NCBI GenBank assembly: GCA_014730285.1
Contig: WJIM01000065.1
Span: 1-14,341 of the forward strand
DNA: 14,341 bases
Direction of reading: 5' to 3'
Source: Candidatus Zixiibacteriota bacterium
Lineage (GTDB): Bacteria > Zixibacteria > MSB-5A5 > JAABVY01
Each line of letters opens with the position of its first letter. The stretch's first letter is position 1. Made by a program: the position numbers and the translations under genes. The notes under the pieces were generated by a model. The model made no database searches. It was given only the letters and a program-made list of their open reading frames with translations, and was not told where the DNA came from. Below are positions 1 through 8,100 of this stretch, in pieces.

Positions 1-680
1 TTCAGGGCGATTTCGACCGAATCTGCCAGACGCCGGCGGACTTTCTGCGACAAAACCAGTCTGTCGACCACGATTTCTATATCGTGCTTCTTGTTTTTCT
101 CCATATCCGGGGCGTCATCGATAGGATAAACCTCGTCGTCGATACGAATCCGTACAAAGCCCTCTTTCCCGGCTTTTTCAACTATATCCTTGTGCTCGCC
201 CTTGCGTCCTCGCACCAACGGGGCCAAAAGCTGCAATCTTGTGCCCTCCGGCAGCTCCATAATCTGGTCCACCATCTGCGAGGAGGTCTGCTGGGCAATC
301 GGTTTGCCGCAGTTAAAGCAGTGTGGCGCGCCGATTCGTGCGAATAGAAGACGGAGGTAGTCGTAGATTTCGGTCACGGTCCCCACCGTTGAGCGCGGAT
401 TTTTGGCCGAGGTGCGCTGTTCGATGGAGATTGCCGGCGATAAACCGTCGATAAAATCGACATCCGGCTTATCCATAATCCCCAGAAACTGGCGCGCATA
501 GGCCGAAAGCGACTCCACATAGCGCCTCTGGCCCTCGGCATAGATAGTATCGAAGGCCAGAGAGGACTTTCCCGATCCGGAAAGCCCGGTGATGACCACC
601 AGACGGTCGCGGGGAAGCTGTAAATCTATGTTTTTAAGGTTGTGCTGACGAGCACCCTGTATTGTTATTTTCTTTTCCAT
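1..680 (-). CDS. uvrA: UvrA, excinuclease ABC subunit A, N-terminal part (cut by window edge)
   Basis: This is the damage-recognition ATPase of nucleotide excision repair, which acts with UvrB and UvrC in the cytoplasm. The reading frame starts at the ATG at 680-678 and stays open to base 1, giving 226 complete codons of a protein normally around 940 residues. The start is fixed by an in-frame TAG two codons upstream (684-686) and by the family-typical opening, GARQHNLKNIDL at about residues 9-20. The Walker A motif GLSGSGKS is at residues 32-39, followed by the highly conserved stretch containing AEGQRRYVESLSAYARQFLG. A Cys pair (HCFNCGKP, about residue 125) marks the first zinc-module region. 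The Shine-Dalgarno-like AGGGA lies directly against the ATG, which is too close to be ideal. The gene is divergent from the FadL-like gene. Identification is essentially certain. Confidence 0.97.
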   Translation of the reverse strand, partial: MEKKITIQGARQHNLKNIDLQLPRDRLVVITGLSGSGKSSLAFDTIYAEGQRRYVESLSAYARQFLGIMDKPDVDFIDGLSPAISIEQRTSAKNPRSTVGTVTEIYDYLRLLFARIGAPHCFNCGKPIAQQTSSQMVDQIMELPEGTRLQLLAPLVRGRKGEHKDIVEKAGKEGFVRIRIDDEVYPIDDAPDMEKNKKHDIEIVVDRLVLSQKVRRRLADSVEIAL

Positions 681-992
681 TCCCTAATCTTTCAGGTGAG
701 ATTAAACACCAATCTATAAATAAAGTTTCGAGTCCAAATCATTTCTGCGAATTGTATTAGAAAAAAGTGAAAATCCTGTTTTGGACATTCTGTAAATATA
801 AGCGTCTGTACATCTGATGGCAAGAATTATGAGGAGATCAAAAGGCCAAAAAAGTGTTGACAAAGATGGGATTATAATATAGTTTTGATTTTTACTTTTT
901 CGCATAGAAAGAATTTGTTTGGCAACGACTTAAGCAATGATGGATGCTATTTATTGGGAAATTAATTTATTTAACTGGAGATAGTAGAAACC
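681..992. other. AT-rich intergenic region between divergent uvrA and fadL-like genes
   Basis: About 310 bp without a convincing gene. It must hold the divergent promoters for uvrA (minus) and the outer membrane protein (plus). A small inverted repeat, TAATCT (685-690) with AGATTA (699-704), lies in the uvrA leader. A further AATCT copy is at 711-715. A promoter candidate for the plus strand is listed separately. I looked for a LexA/SOS box of the CTGT-N8-ACAG or GAAC-N4-GTTC type and saw none. A 63-codon minus-strand frame at 714-905 has no ribosome binding site or recognisable composition and is not called. Confidence 0.6.
857..887 (+). promoter_or_regulatory. Candidate promoter for the FadL-like gene
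   Basis: TTGACA is at 857-862. Downstream, TATAAT at 873-878 is a perfect -10 hexamer but only 10 bp away, and TATAGT at 878-883 gives a 15 bp spacer. Neither fits the ideal 17 bp sigma70 spacing. Read instead with the Bacteroidota consensus (TTG/TTTG, about 20 bp, TAnnTTTG), TTG at 857-859 and TAGTTTTG at 880-887 match with a 20 bp spacer. The leader to the ATG at 993 would be roughly 100 nt. This is motif inspection only. Confidence 0.35.
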
Positions 993-2465
993 ATGCGAAT
1001 TTTTAACACAATCATCCTGATACTCCTGATTCTGTTATTTTCCGGTGAGGCAGTGGCAGGCGGTTATAATGTCTCCGGAGTCGGTATGAAAGCGCTCTCG
1101 ATGGGTGGAGCCTTCAGAGCGGTAGCCGACGACTGGAGCGCAATGTATTATAACCCCGCAGGCCTGTCCAACCTTTACCAGCATGAGATAGCCTTTGGAA
1201 TTGATCTCTATAGCTATCGACCGGAGTTTACCCCCGAGATGACCTTAAACGGTTATTCGTTTGGGTACTATGACGGCGAGGAACGGGTCTCCGAGGACAA
1301 GATTCCCTATACCCCGTTTGTAGCCGCCGCCTTCGTTCTTCCGATATTCGAGAATGTCAATGCCGGATTCGGTGTCTTTCAGCCGTATGATCACGATGTT
1401 GAATGGGACATATTTCGGCTGAGCCCGGTCTACAACCAGTATGTGGTCGATTCATTCGAGCTGCCGGTTATAGAACCCCTGGTGCCGTTCCCGGATATCA
1501 CACATGAATTTAATGTCGACATTATCGATTTTCACCCGACCATCGCGGCGGAGTTGATCGAGGACAAGATGTCGCTGGGTGTGGGACTCTCGATCAGGAA
1601 GGGCTCTTATAACCGAAGTGAGATAATACTTCAGCCCAACACTCTGCCGGAATCATTCTCCTCCCGTCCTTACGAAAATCTGGTTACCATGACAAAGTAT
1701 GATGCCAGCGGATGGGGATTCGGTTTTAATGCCGGTTTGCTTTACCAGGCTACCGAGAAACTTAAAGTCGGCGCATCTTATCAGTCCAAGACCACAATCG
1801 ATCTTTCGGGTGATGCCGATGCCACTCTTTATTCTCCGGGCAACCGTCATATGGAGACTCTGGCTGATACCGCCAATCCGGCCAAGCAGCTTTTCAAAGG
1901 CGAGATTTATACCGCCAATCATGAGGCCGACGCGGACTGGGTGATCCCCTCTGAATTCGGATTCGGCCTGTCTTATCAGGCCACCGAAAGAGTGATGCTT
2001 TCGGCCGATTTCGTTTACACTATGTGGTCGGAGTATGAGGGCATCGAATTCGATGTTACCCGGACTACCGGTTTGACAGAGTTCTCCTTTATCAACGGTT
2101 ATCTTTCACCGACGGATATGCCGGAAGAATGGGATGACGCTTTCCGGATCTCAGTCGGAATCGAGGGACAACCGCATGAAAGATATAAATTGAGAGGCGG
2201 CTACAGCTTCGAGCAGACTCCCATTGCCGAGGAGGGCGCCAGGGTGATTTATGACAATCCCTCCGACCGCCATCATCTCTCCGGCGGGGCTTCCCTTTAT
2301 GTCGGTATAGTTGAATTCTACGGCGCAGCTTCATTGATTATCACCCCCGAAACTACTGTCTCGGATCTGGTCGATGATAACGAGGATGGTATTTTCGATA
2401 ATCATGCCGGCACATATAAAGACTTTACCGCTGTCACCTCAATCGGGTTCACCGTCAGGTTTTAG
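993..2465 (+). CDS. OMPP1/FadL/TodX-family outer membrane transport protein
   Basis: This is a predicted outer membrane beta-barrel of the FadL family, whose members let hydrophobic molecules such as fatty acids or aromatic hydrocarbons cross the outer membrane; the substrate here cannot be read from sequence. The 490-residue product opens with a Sec signal peptide, a hydrophobic stretch ending AVA|GG with cleavage after residue 22. The family's N-terminal hatch-like signature follows: GVGMKALSMGGAFRAVADD, then an AMYYNPAGLS motif around residues 51-60. The remainder alternates amphipathic strands with aromatic residues, and the C-terminus ends in Phe (FTVRF), the usual beta-barrel assembly signal. 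GGAG at 977-980 is a ribosome binding site about 12 nt before the ATG. It sits 13 bp upstream of a lipoprotein gene and is probably cotranscribed with it. Confidence 0.88.
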   Translation: MRIFNTIILILLILLFSGEAVAGGYNVSGVGMKALSMGGAFRAVADDWSAMYYNPAGLSNLYQHEIAFGIDLYSYRPEFTPEMTLNGYSFGYYDGEERVSEDKIPYTPFVAAAFVLPIFENVNAGFGVFQPYDHDVEWDIFRLSPVYNQYVVDSFELPVIEPLVPFPDITHEFNVDIIDFHPTIAAELIEDKMSLGVGLSIRKGSYNRSEIILQPNTLPESFSSRPYENLVTMTKYDASGWGFGFNAGLLYQATEKLKVGASYQSKTTIDLSGDADATLYSPGNRHMETLADTANPAKQLFKGEIYTANHEADADWVIPSEFGFGLSYQATERVMLSADFVYTMWSEYEGIEFDVTRTTGLTEFSFINGYLSPTDMPEEWDDAFRISVGIEGQPHERYKLRGGYSFEQTPIAEEGARVIYDNPSDRHHLSGGASLYVGIVEFYGAASLIITPETTVSDLVDDNEDGIFDNHAGTYKDFTAVTSIGFTVRF

Positions 2466-2478
2466 GAGGTTGTGAATA

Positions 2479-3663
2479 ATGAAGAAATCAAAGATTTTAT
2501 ATATAGGATTTATTCTGGTCGCGTTGATTCTGATCGGATGTTCGGAGCGAGAGAATCCGGCCGATTTTCCGAAAATCAATGAGCGTGAAGGTCTCAAGAA
2601 TGACGGTGTGTTCACCTACCCGCGTGCATACTCGGCAATCGAAAATCACGCCGGATGGGAGTTCTTTAACTTCACAGAAAGCAAGAACTTCATTTCCAAG
2701 ATATACACTCCTCCCTCATTCAGAATTCAGAGCACGCCCTATCCCATACTTTACCTGCTTCATGATTTCGAGGGAGATGAAAACTACTATTTTACTAAAA
2801 TGGTACATCGGATCGCGGACAGCCTGATTTATGAAGAAGAGATCAATGAATTCTATATCGCTTCTATCGATGCTTCGACGCCGTACGGCGGGTCCTGGTA
2901 TGTGAATAACGAGTTCTTCGGCTGGTTCGAGACTATGGTTGCCGAGCAGTGGCTCGATTTTATAGAGGTAACACTGGCCGATCAGCTTCGTATTATCGAC
3001 AATCGCGAATCCCGCGGGATCGGCGGCTTTGGCATGGGCGGTTACGGCGCGCTTAAGATTGCGGCCAAATATCCAGGTGTCTTCTCCTCGGTTTCCGCAT
3101 CCAACCCGGCCGGAAGTTTCCAGCATATCGAGGATTTAATCCCGATGATGCTCGAGGAACAGGGTTTGAGTACTCCCATAAGTCCCGATGATTATCAGGA
3201 TATGGATACAACCAACCTGTTGACCGAAAAGCCGTATACCCTGCTGTTCTTCTCGCTGGCGCAGGCCTTCAGCCCGCATCCAGAGGAAGGAGAGCCGGGC
3301 TATGAGGATTCCACGACATTCGTTACATTCTACGGTATCGACTTGCCCTTCGACTATAACGGCAATATCTATCAGCCGATTTATGATAAGTGGCATACTA
3401 ACGGTTTGGATGATGTTCTCACGCAGAATGCCGGGGTTTTCGACTCTATTGAGGTTTATATCGAGGTCAGCGACACAAATCAGTTCCTGTTCCATCATAT
3501 GGCTGAGGATGTGCGCATGATGCTGGATAATAACGGAATCAATTATAGCTACGACAGCTATTCCGGGTACGAAGGTTATTCCGCCTTCAACCAGCGTTTC
3601 GTGTATGACAGGCTGGTGGAAATACTCAAGTTCCACTCGCGTTACTTAGAAGAGGATATGTAG
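2479..3663 (+). CDS. Esterase-fold (PF00756-like) lipoprotein with substituted catalytic residues
   Basis: This 394-residue lipoprotein has a signal peptide and the lipobox LIGC with Cys21 as lipid attachment site. The body resembles the esterase D/feruloyl esterase/antigen 85 branch of the alpha/beta hydrolases: a PILYLLHD strand near the N-terminus, and a nucleophile elbow region reading IGGFGMGGYGAL. In active relatives the elbow is usually G-x-S-M-G-G; here the serine position is Gly185 (codon GGC at 3031-3033). The C-terminal position where relatives carry GGH reads SGYEGY (residues 362-367), so the expected His is also absent. The acid is uncertain; Asp332 is nearby. A non-catalytic binding or structural role is therefore likely, as in the known inactive mycobacterial antigen 85 relative MPT51. 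AGGAGG (2464-2469) overlaps the stop codon of the FadL-like gene and lies 9 nt before this ATG, so the two are coupled. A strong terminator follows. Confidence 0.75.
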   Translation: MKKSKILYIGFILVALILIGCSERENPADFPKINEREGLKNDGVFTYPRAYSAIENHAGWEFFNFTESKNFISKIYTPPSFRIQSTPYPILYLLHDFEGDENYYFTKMVHRIADSLIYEEEINEFYIASIDASTPYGGSWYVNNEFFGWFETMVAEQWLDFIEVTLADQLRIIDNRESRGIGGFGMGGYGALKIAAKYPGVFSSVSASNPAGSFQHIEDLIPMMLEEQGLSTPISPDDYQDMDTTNLLTEKPYTLLFFSLAQAFSPHPEEGEPGYEDSTTFVTFYGIDLPFDYNGNIYQPIYDKWHTNGLDDVLTQNAGVFDSIEVYIEVSDTNQFLFHHMAEDVRMMLDNNGINYSYDSYSGYEGYSAFNQRFVYDRLVEILKFHSRYLEEDM

Positions 3664-3680
3664 GCTTTAATACATTTGCA

Positions 3681-3713
3681 GATGCTGCCCGTTAAGGGCA
3701 GCATCTTTTTTTT
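3681..3713 (+). terminator. Strong intrinsic terminator after the FadL-like/lipoprotein pair
   Basis: A perfect 10 bp stem, GATGCTGCCC (3681-3690) paired with GGGCAGCATC (3696-3705), encloses a 5 nt loop GTTAA. Eight T residues follow (3706-3713). This is a textbook Rho-independent terminator for plus-strand transcription. Its T run ends two bases before the ATG of the next gene. Confidence 0.93.
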
Positions 3714-3715
3714 AT

Positions 3716-4486
3716 ATGGCTGAAAAATATGATATACTTTCGATCGGGGCGCATCCGGACGATGTCGAAGTCGGCACCGGCGGCGTGCTGATTAAGCTGG
3801 CCGAGATGGGCTACCGCACCGGAATTATCTATCTTACTCAGGGCGAGATGGGCACGGGGGGCACTCCCGAGATCAGATCGCAGGAGGCCAAAAAGGCGGC
3901 GGAAATAATGCGCACCAGTCTGCTGGAAACGCTGGACTGGGGTGATACCAAACTGGTGGACCGTCCCGAGTACCGCTACGAGCTGGCCGCGATACTGCGC
4001 AAATACCGGCCGGATATCGTGCTGGCGCCCTGGATGAGCGGGGGGCACGGTAAACGGCAGTCGCATCCCGACCATCTGGCTGCCGGCAAAATAGTCACCA
4101 ATTCCATCTATTATGCCACTTTTAAAAAACTGCCGCTTCAGGGTGAAATTCATAAAGTCAAAGCGCTCTTCCATTATTTCCTACCGGTCGAGGAGCCGCC
4201 CACCTTTGTGGTGGATATTTCCGATCAGTATGAGCGCTGGATGGATGCGCTTAAGGCTCATGCCTCACAATTCATGAATCCCGAGAAATCCAGAGATTAT
4301 TTGTGGTCGCTTGAGACCAAAGCGAGATCTTTCGGGGCGATGGTGGGGGTTAAGTACGGTCAGGGCTTTAAAATAGGTGAGCCCCTCAGAATTCAGGATA
4401 TTTTCTGTCTTACCCGCGGCAAAGATGAAACGCCCTGTGCATTCGGTAAACATCCCCAAAAAATCAATAAAGATATTCAAAAATAG
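3716..4486 (+). CDS. bshB1: PIG-L/LmbE-family deacetylase, BshB1-like
   Basis: This is a zinc-dependent N-acetylglucosamine deacetylase-family protein of 256 residues. BshB1 proteins remove the acetyl group from GlcNAc-malate in bacillithiol synthesis. The AHPDDVEVG motif at residues 12-20 supplies zinc ligands and the catalytic Asp, and a second HPDH motif is at about residues 117-120. QGEMGTGGTPEIRSQEA and the late GVKYGQGF/EPL stretch are closer to BshB1 than to other PIG-L proteins. The start must be at or very near 3716 because AHPDD follows within 12 codons, yet there is no Shine-Dalgarno sequence: the ATG is preceded directly by the T run of a terminator. No bshA or bshC is in the window, so bacillithiol synthesis is inferred from family resemblance only. 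A related glycan or conjugate deacetylase is the main alternative. Confidence 0.82.
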   Translation: MAEKYDILSIGAHPDDVEVGTGGVLIKLAEMGYRTGIIYLTQGEMGTGGTPEIRSQEAKKAAEIMRTSLLETLDWGDTKLVDRPEYRYELAAILRKYRPDIVLAPWMSGGHGKRQSHPDHLAAGKIVTNSIYYATFKKLPLQGEIHKVKALFHYFLPVEEPPTFVVDISDQYERWMDALKAHASQFMNPEKSRDYLWSLETKARSFGAMVGVKYGQGFKIGEPLRIQDIFCLTRGKDETPCAFGKHPQKINKDIQK

Positions 4487-4566
4487 AACAGCCCCGCACA
4501 GGCTTCTGCCCGTTATGTGAGCAATTATTCAAGAGCTGCTTATATTCCTTCGAAACCGGTCGACAT

Positions 4567-4583
4567 ATTAATTAGAAATTAAT
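4567..4583. repeat. Short inverted repeat upstream of the 171-residue protein gene
   Basis: ATTAATT (4567-4573) and AATTAAT (4577-4583) form a perfect 7 bp inverted repeat around a 3 nt AGA spacer. It lies about 40 bp before the ATG at 4625. It could be an operator or simply AT-rich promoter DNA. The rest of the 4487-4624 gap shows no convincing terminator for the deacetylase gene. Confidence 0.3.
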
Positions 4584-4624
4584 GATAGCGGCAGCCACCG
4601 CCTAATGATGGAGACTTGTTTTAG

Positions 4625-5140
4625 ATGAGCAAATGCAGCGAGGCGATTGAGACAACCATTAAAAAGTACTCATCCGATCTGCCCTGGGGAGTCTATCTCT
4701 ATTATCTTTCTGAAAACGAGGTGAATCACTGGGGACGTAAGACAGAACCCGACGAATCCGAGGAGACCGAAAAATATCTTTCGGATATGATAAAGGATAT
4801 CTGTCTGATGGCGGTCGATAAGGGAAGAGTCTATACCGAAACATCTCCCTCGGGGCTGGTTTACATTGCCGTACCGCTTTTTATCGACAATAAGATCTGG
4901 GCCGTTCTCTCGACCTATCTCTCTCTCGGCAAGGAGGGGAGCTGGCGGCGTTCGCTCAATCGCGGGCCGTCGGTGACCAGCACTGTCGACCTTTTGGAAG
5001 AGCTCGGATTTATACTGTCCACTCATCAGGAAGTTCAAAAATGGTATCGTCCCAGTTTTCAGGATGAAATTGAGGACACCTCAAAAGAAAACGAGGACAC
5101 ATTCGTAAGTCCGAATCTATCCTCGTTCTCAAGATGGTAA
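4625..5140 (+). CDS. Uncharacterised 171-residue soluble protein, possibly a small sensor-like domain
   Basis: I do not recognise this protein. It has no signal peptide or membrane segment, so it is probably cytoplasmic. Around residues 70-100 the pattern GLVYIAVPLFIDNKIWAVLS resembles the central strands of GAF-type ligand-binding domains (a strand, a small hydrophilic turn, then a second strand ending in a small-residue motif), but this is a weak resemblance. The N-terminal half is rich in charged residues and the C-terminal 30 residues look disordered (many Glu, Ser, Asn). GGAG at 4610-4613 lies 11 nt before the ATG, and codon use matches the neighbours, supporting a real gene. It is probably a separate transcript from the deacetylase (138 bp gap) and converges on the tricorn gene with 16 bp between stop codons. 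Confidence 0.7.
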   Translation: MSKCSEAIETTIKKYSSDLPWGVYLYYLSENEVNHWGRKTEPDESEETEKYLSDMIKDICLMAVDKGRVYTETSPSGLVYIAVPLFIDNKIWAVLSTYLSLGKEGSWRRSLNRGPSVTSTVDLLEELGFILSTHQEVQKWYRPSFQDEIEDTSKENEDTFVSPNLSSFSRW

Positions 5141-5159
5141 TTATCTTTCGGAATTACTA
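5135..5159. repeat. Inverted repeat spanning the two convergent stop codons
   Basis: TGGTAATT (5135-5142) pairs with AATTACTA (5152-5159), with one G-U pair and a 9 nt loop. The TAA of the plus gene (5138-5140) and the TAG of the minus gene (complement of 5157-5159) both lie in the stem. No T run follows on either strand, so it is not a canonical terminator; it may still protect the 3' ends. Confidence 0.25.
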
Positions 5160-8100
5160 TTCCGTTTTCTCTCCAATTTGATTCAGAAGCTCTTTAACCG
5201 CACGTTCCAACTGCGGATCGCCTCCCTTCATAACATCGGTCAGCAGATTTTCAACCGTGATATCGGGATAGCGCGGAACCAGTTCCAGATTTTCCATATC
5301 GGTCGTGTAACATCCCCATGAGGGCCGGCGGATTCGTGTGCCGTCGATCAGATAATAAGACGCAGTCCCGATAACGCCGCCGGAGGTGCGCACACCGACA
5401 ATCTTGCCCAGTCCGAGTTTGCGGTAGCCCTCGGCAAAAATCTCCGAATTGGAGCCGGAGCCGTTATTGATAAGCAGAATACTCGGTTTCTCGAGCGCTT
5501 TACTGCGCATTTTGTTCTCCGAGGTAACCGGATATCCGGCGAAATTACGATATATGTACGGCTCCTTTATCAGTATGCCCAGCAGATGTACGGCGATATT
5601 GCCGCCGCCGTTAAAGCGCACATCCAGGACCACGCCCTCTTTATCTCTGGTCTCATTTACGATTTCCAGCTTGAATTTCTCGAGCGCACTGGGATACATG
5701 CGGCGGATATGGAGATAGGCCAGCCTTCCGTTGGAAAGTGAATCCACCATACGGCGGCGTTCCTGTACCCAGTAATCATAGGCCATGTCGCGCACTTCGC
5801 CAAATCCGCCGCCTTTCACAGCCACATCATAACGCCTGCCGTCCGGACTTTTGGAAACCGTAAAGATCGTTTTCTTGTCGATTTGCCCGTTCATCAGAGG
5901 GTAGATATTTGTCTCGCGGTTAAGCGTTACGCCGTTCGCAGCCAGGATATAATCGCCCGGCTCGAGCGGTCTTTCGGCCAGAGCAGCGGCTGAATTCGGG
6001 AGTACCTGGCTGACCCGATACAAACCGTTTTCATCCAGCTCATCCTGATCCAAGAAAAATCCGTACCAGGCAGTTGAATGCTCTTTCTTCACACCGCCTC
6101 CGCTGCGCGGATAGATATAAATATGCGACGAGCCCAGATCGCCCATCATCTCCAGTATGATCTGACGGAACTCGTCCTCGGTCTCGGCCTCGTCTACCAG
6201 CGGGCTGTATTTGGCGCGAATCTTATCCCAGTCCACGCCATGCAGGTCGGGATCGTAATAATATTCATCGAACATCCACCAGGTCTCATGAAATTTCTGG
6301 CGGTTTTCCTTGTCTACTACAACATCCATCTCTGCGGTGAATCCGAGATTCTCTACCTTTTTATCTTTAAGGTTCAGCTTCTTGAGATTACCGCCCTCGA
6401 GGAAGAAAACATGTTTGGAATCCTCCGAAAGCTTAAGATCGCTCTTGGATTTGCCGGAGTGAGTCAATTGTGTCAGATCGGGATCGTCCTCCTCCAGTTT
6501 GGCCGACCAGATTTCCGGCTTGCCCATAACACTGGCGACGAAAACAATCGTCTCGCCGTCCTCGGTTATTACCGGATAATTTGTAGCCGCATTTATTGCA
6601 ATCGCCTTTTCCACTCGCTTATGAATATCCTCGAAATCTATTTTCGTGGGTTCGGCTTTCTCCTCGTCTTCATCATCATCATCTTTCTCTTCTTCCTTTT
6701 CATCCATCAGAAGCGAGTCGATCCTGTCCTCCTCGAATTCGATCGGATCGTGAGCAAGGTCGATTTTAAAAGTCGAGGTCACATCATCACGGCTCCAGCG
6801 CGAGAAATATACCAGCTCGCCGTCTCTGGAAAATCTGGGGCGATAGCACATGTCCGTATAATGGGAGACATTGACCGGCTCCGAATCAAAATCGGTAATG
6901 TAAATATTTGTCTCATAGGTTTCGCCCGCTACTGTAAGAGTAAGGTAGCGTGAATCGGGTGAAAAATCATATTCCACATGCGGCTCAATCGCGAGGTCTA
7001 TAAACATACCGTCAACAGTATCCGATTCGACACCCTCTTCCAGATCATAGAGAACCACCTTATCCAATCCTCTGTAGTAAACCAGCTTTGCGCCGTCGGG
7101 CGAGCATAACGGTTTGGTTTCGTTCTCAGGGGTGGAGGTTATGCGGGTTTCGCTTTTTTCGACCAGATCATAGGAGTAGATATCATAGTTTTCGTTTCTG
7201 TCGGAAGCAAAATATATAGTTTTCGAGTCCGGGCCGAAGCAGGGATGCTTTTCTCTCTGCGGGGTGCTGGTTAATCTGCGGGCGAACTTCGGCTCTTCTG
7301 TCGGGATAAGAAACAACTCGCCCCGGATTATAAGCGCTGCCAGCTTATCGTCGGGGGAGATATCATACTCCTGAATATCGCCCTTGAAGGTCATCTGCTT
7401 GACCGGATTGGTCTTATTGTCTGCGGCAAGCTCGATATCAACGATTCGCGGACTGCCCTGGGAGGGATCGAAGTACCAGATATCGAAATTCTGTGTGAAA
7501 ACCATCTTATTCATCTGCGGATTGGAATTGAGCCACTGGGCGCCGTCATCGGCATAATCGGTAAGCTGTGTCTCGCCGCCGGTATTCAGGTCCTTTTTCC
7601 AGAGGTTGGCGACCGAATTATCACGATTGGCAACGAAATAAACAGTTTCATTGGCCTGATCGTAAACCGGCCAGAGATCATGGCCGTCCTCCGAGGTTAT
7701 CCGATCCAGCGTAAATTCATTTTTGGTCAGGTCGAGTATCCAGATATCGCTATTGGTGTTCCCGGCAAAGCTGGCCTTCCACCAGCGATAACGTCCCGAG
7801 CCGTTATTGTAGATAAGCTTATTGCCGTCGGGAGTTATTTTGCCGGAGTATTCGCTGTTCCAATGTCCGCCGGTAAGGGCAACCGGAGTACCCCCATGTA
7901 TCGACTTCTTGAAGACGTCATAATTTAGCTGCCTGAAGGAATAGAAGATCACACTGTCACCGTCGGGAGTCCATCCGGTGGCATAATCCGAACCGGTATA
8001 ATAGGTCAGCCTCTCGGGCTCACCGCCTGTTATCGGTATCATAAAAAGATCGCGGTTATCGTATCTATCGGAAGTAAAAAGAATCATCCGCCCGTCAGGA

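Noticed and set aside
714..905. A 63-codon minus-strand frame between uvrA and the FadL-like gene.
   Set aside because: AT-rich low-complexity translation, no ribosome binding site and overlap with the promoter candidate make chance the better explanation.
681..992. A LexA/SOS box for uvrA.
   Set aside because: No CTGT-N8-ACAG or GAAC-N4-GTTC match was found in the divergent intergenic region.
4487..4530. Possible terminator after the BshB1-like gene (AGCC/GGCT pairing).
   Set aside because: The stem is only about 4 bp and is not followed by a T run.
6078..6953. A 291-codon plus-strand open frame opposite the tricorn gene.
   Set aside because: It is antisense to a well-supported coding region with clear domain signatures; it has no family resemblance and is explained by the biased codon use of the minus-strand gene.
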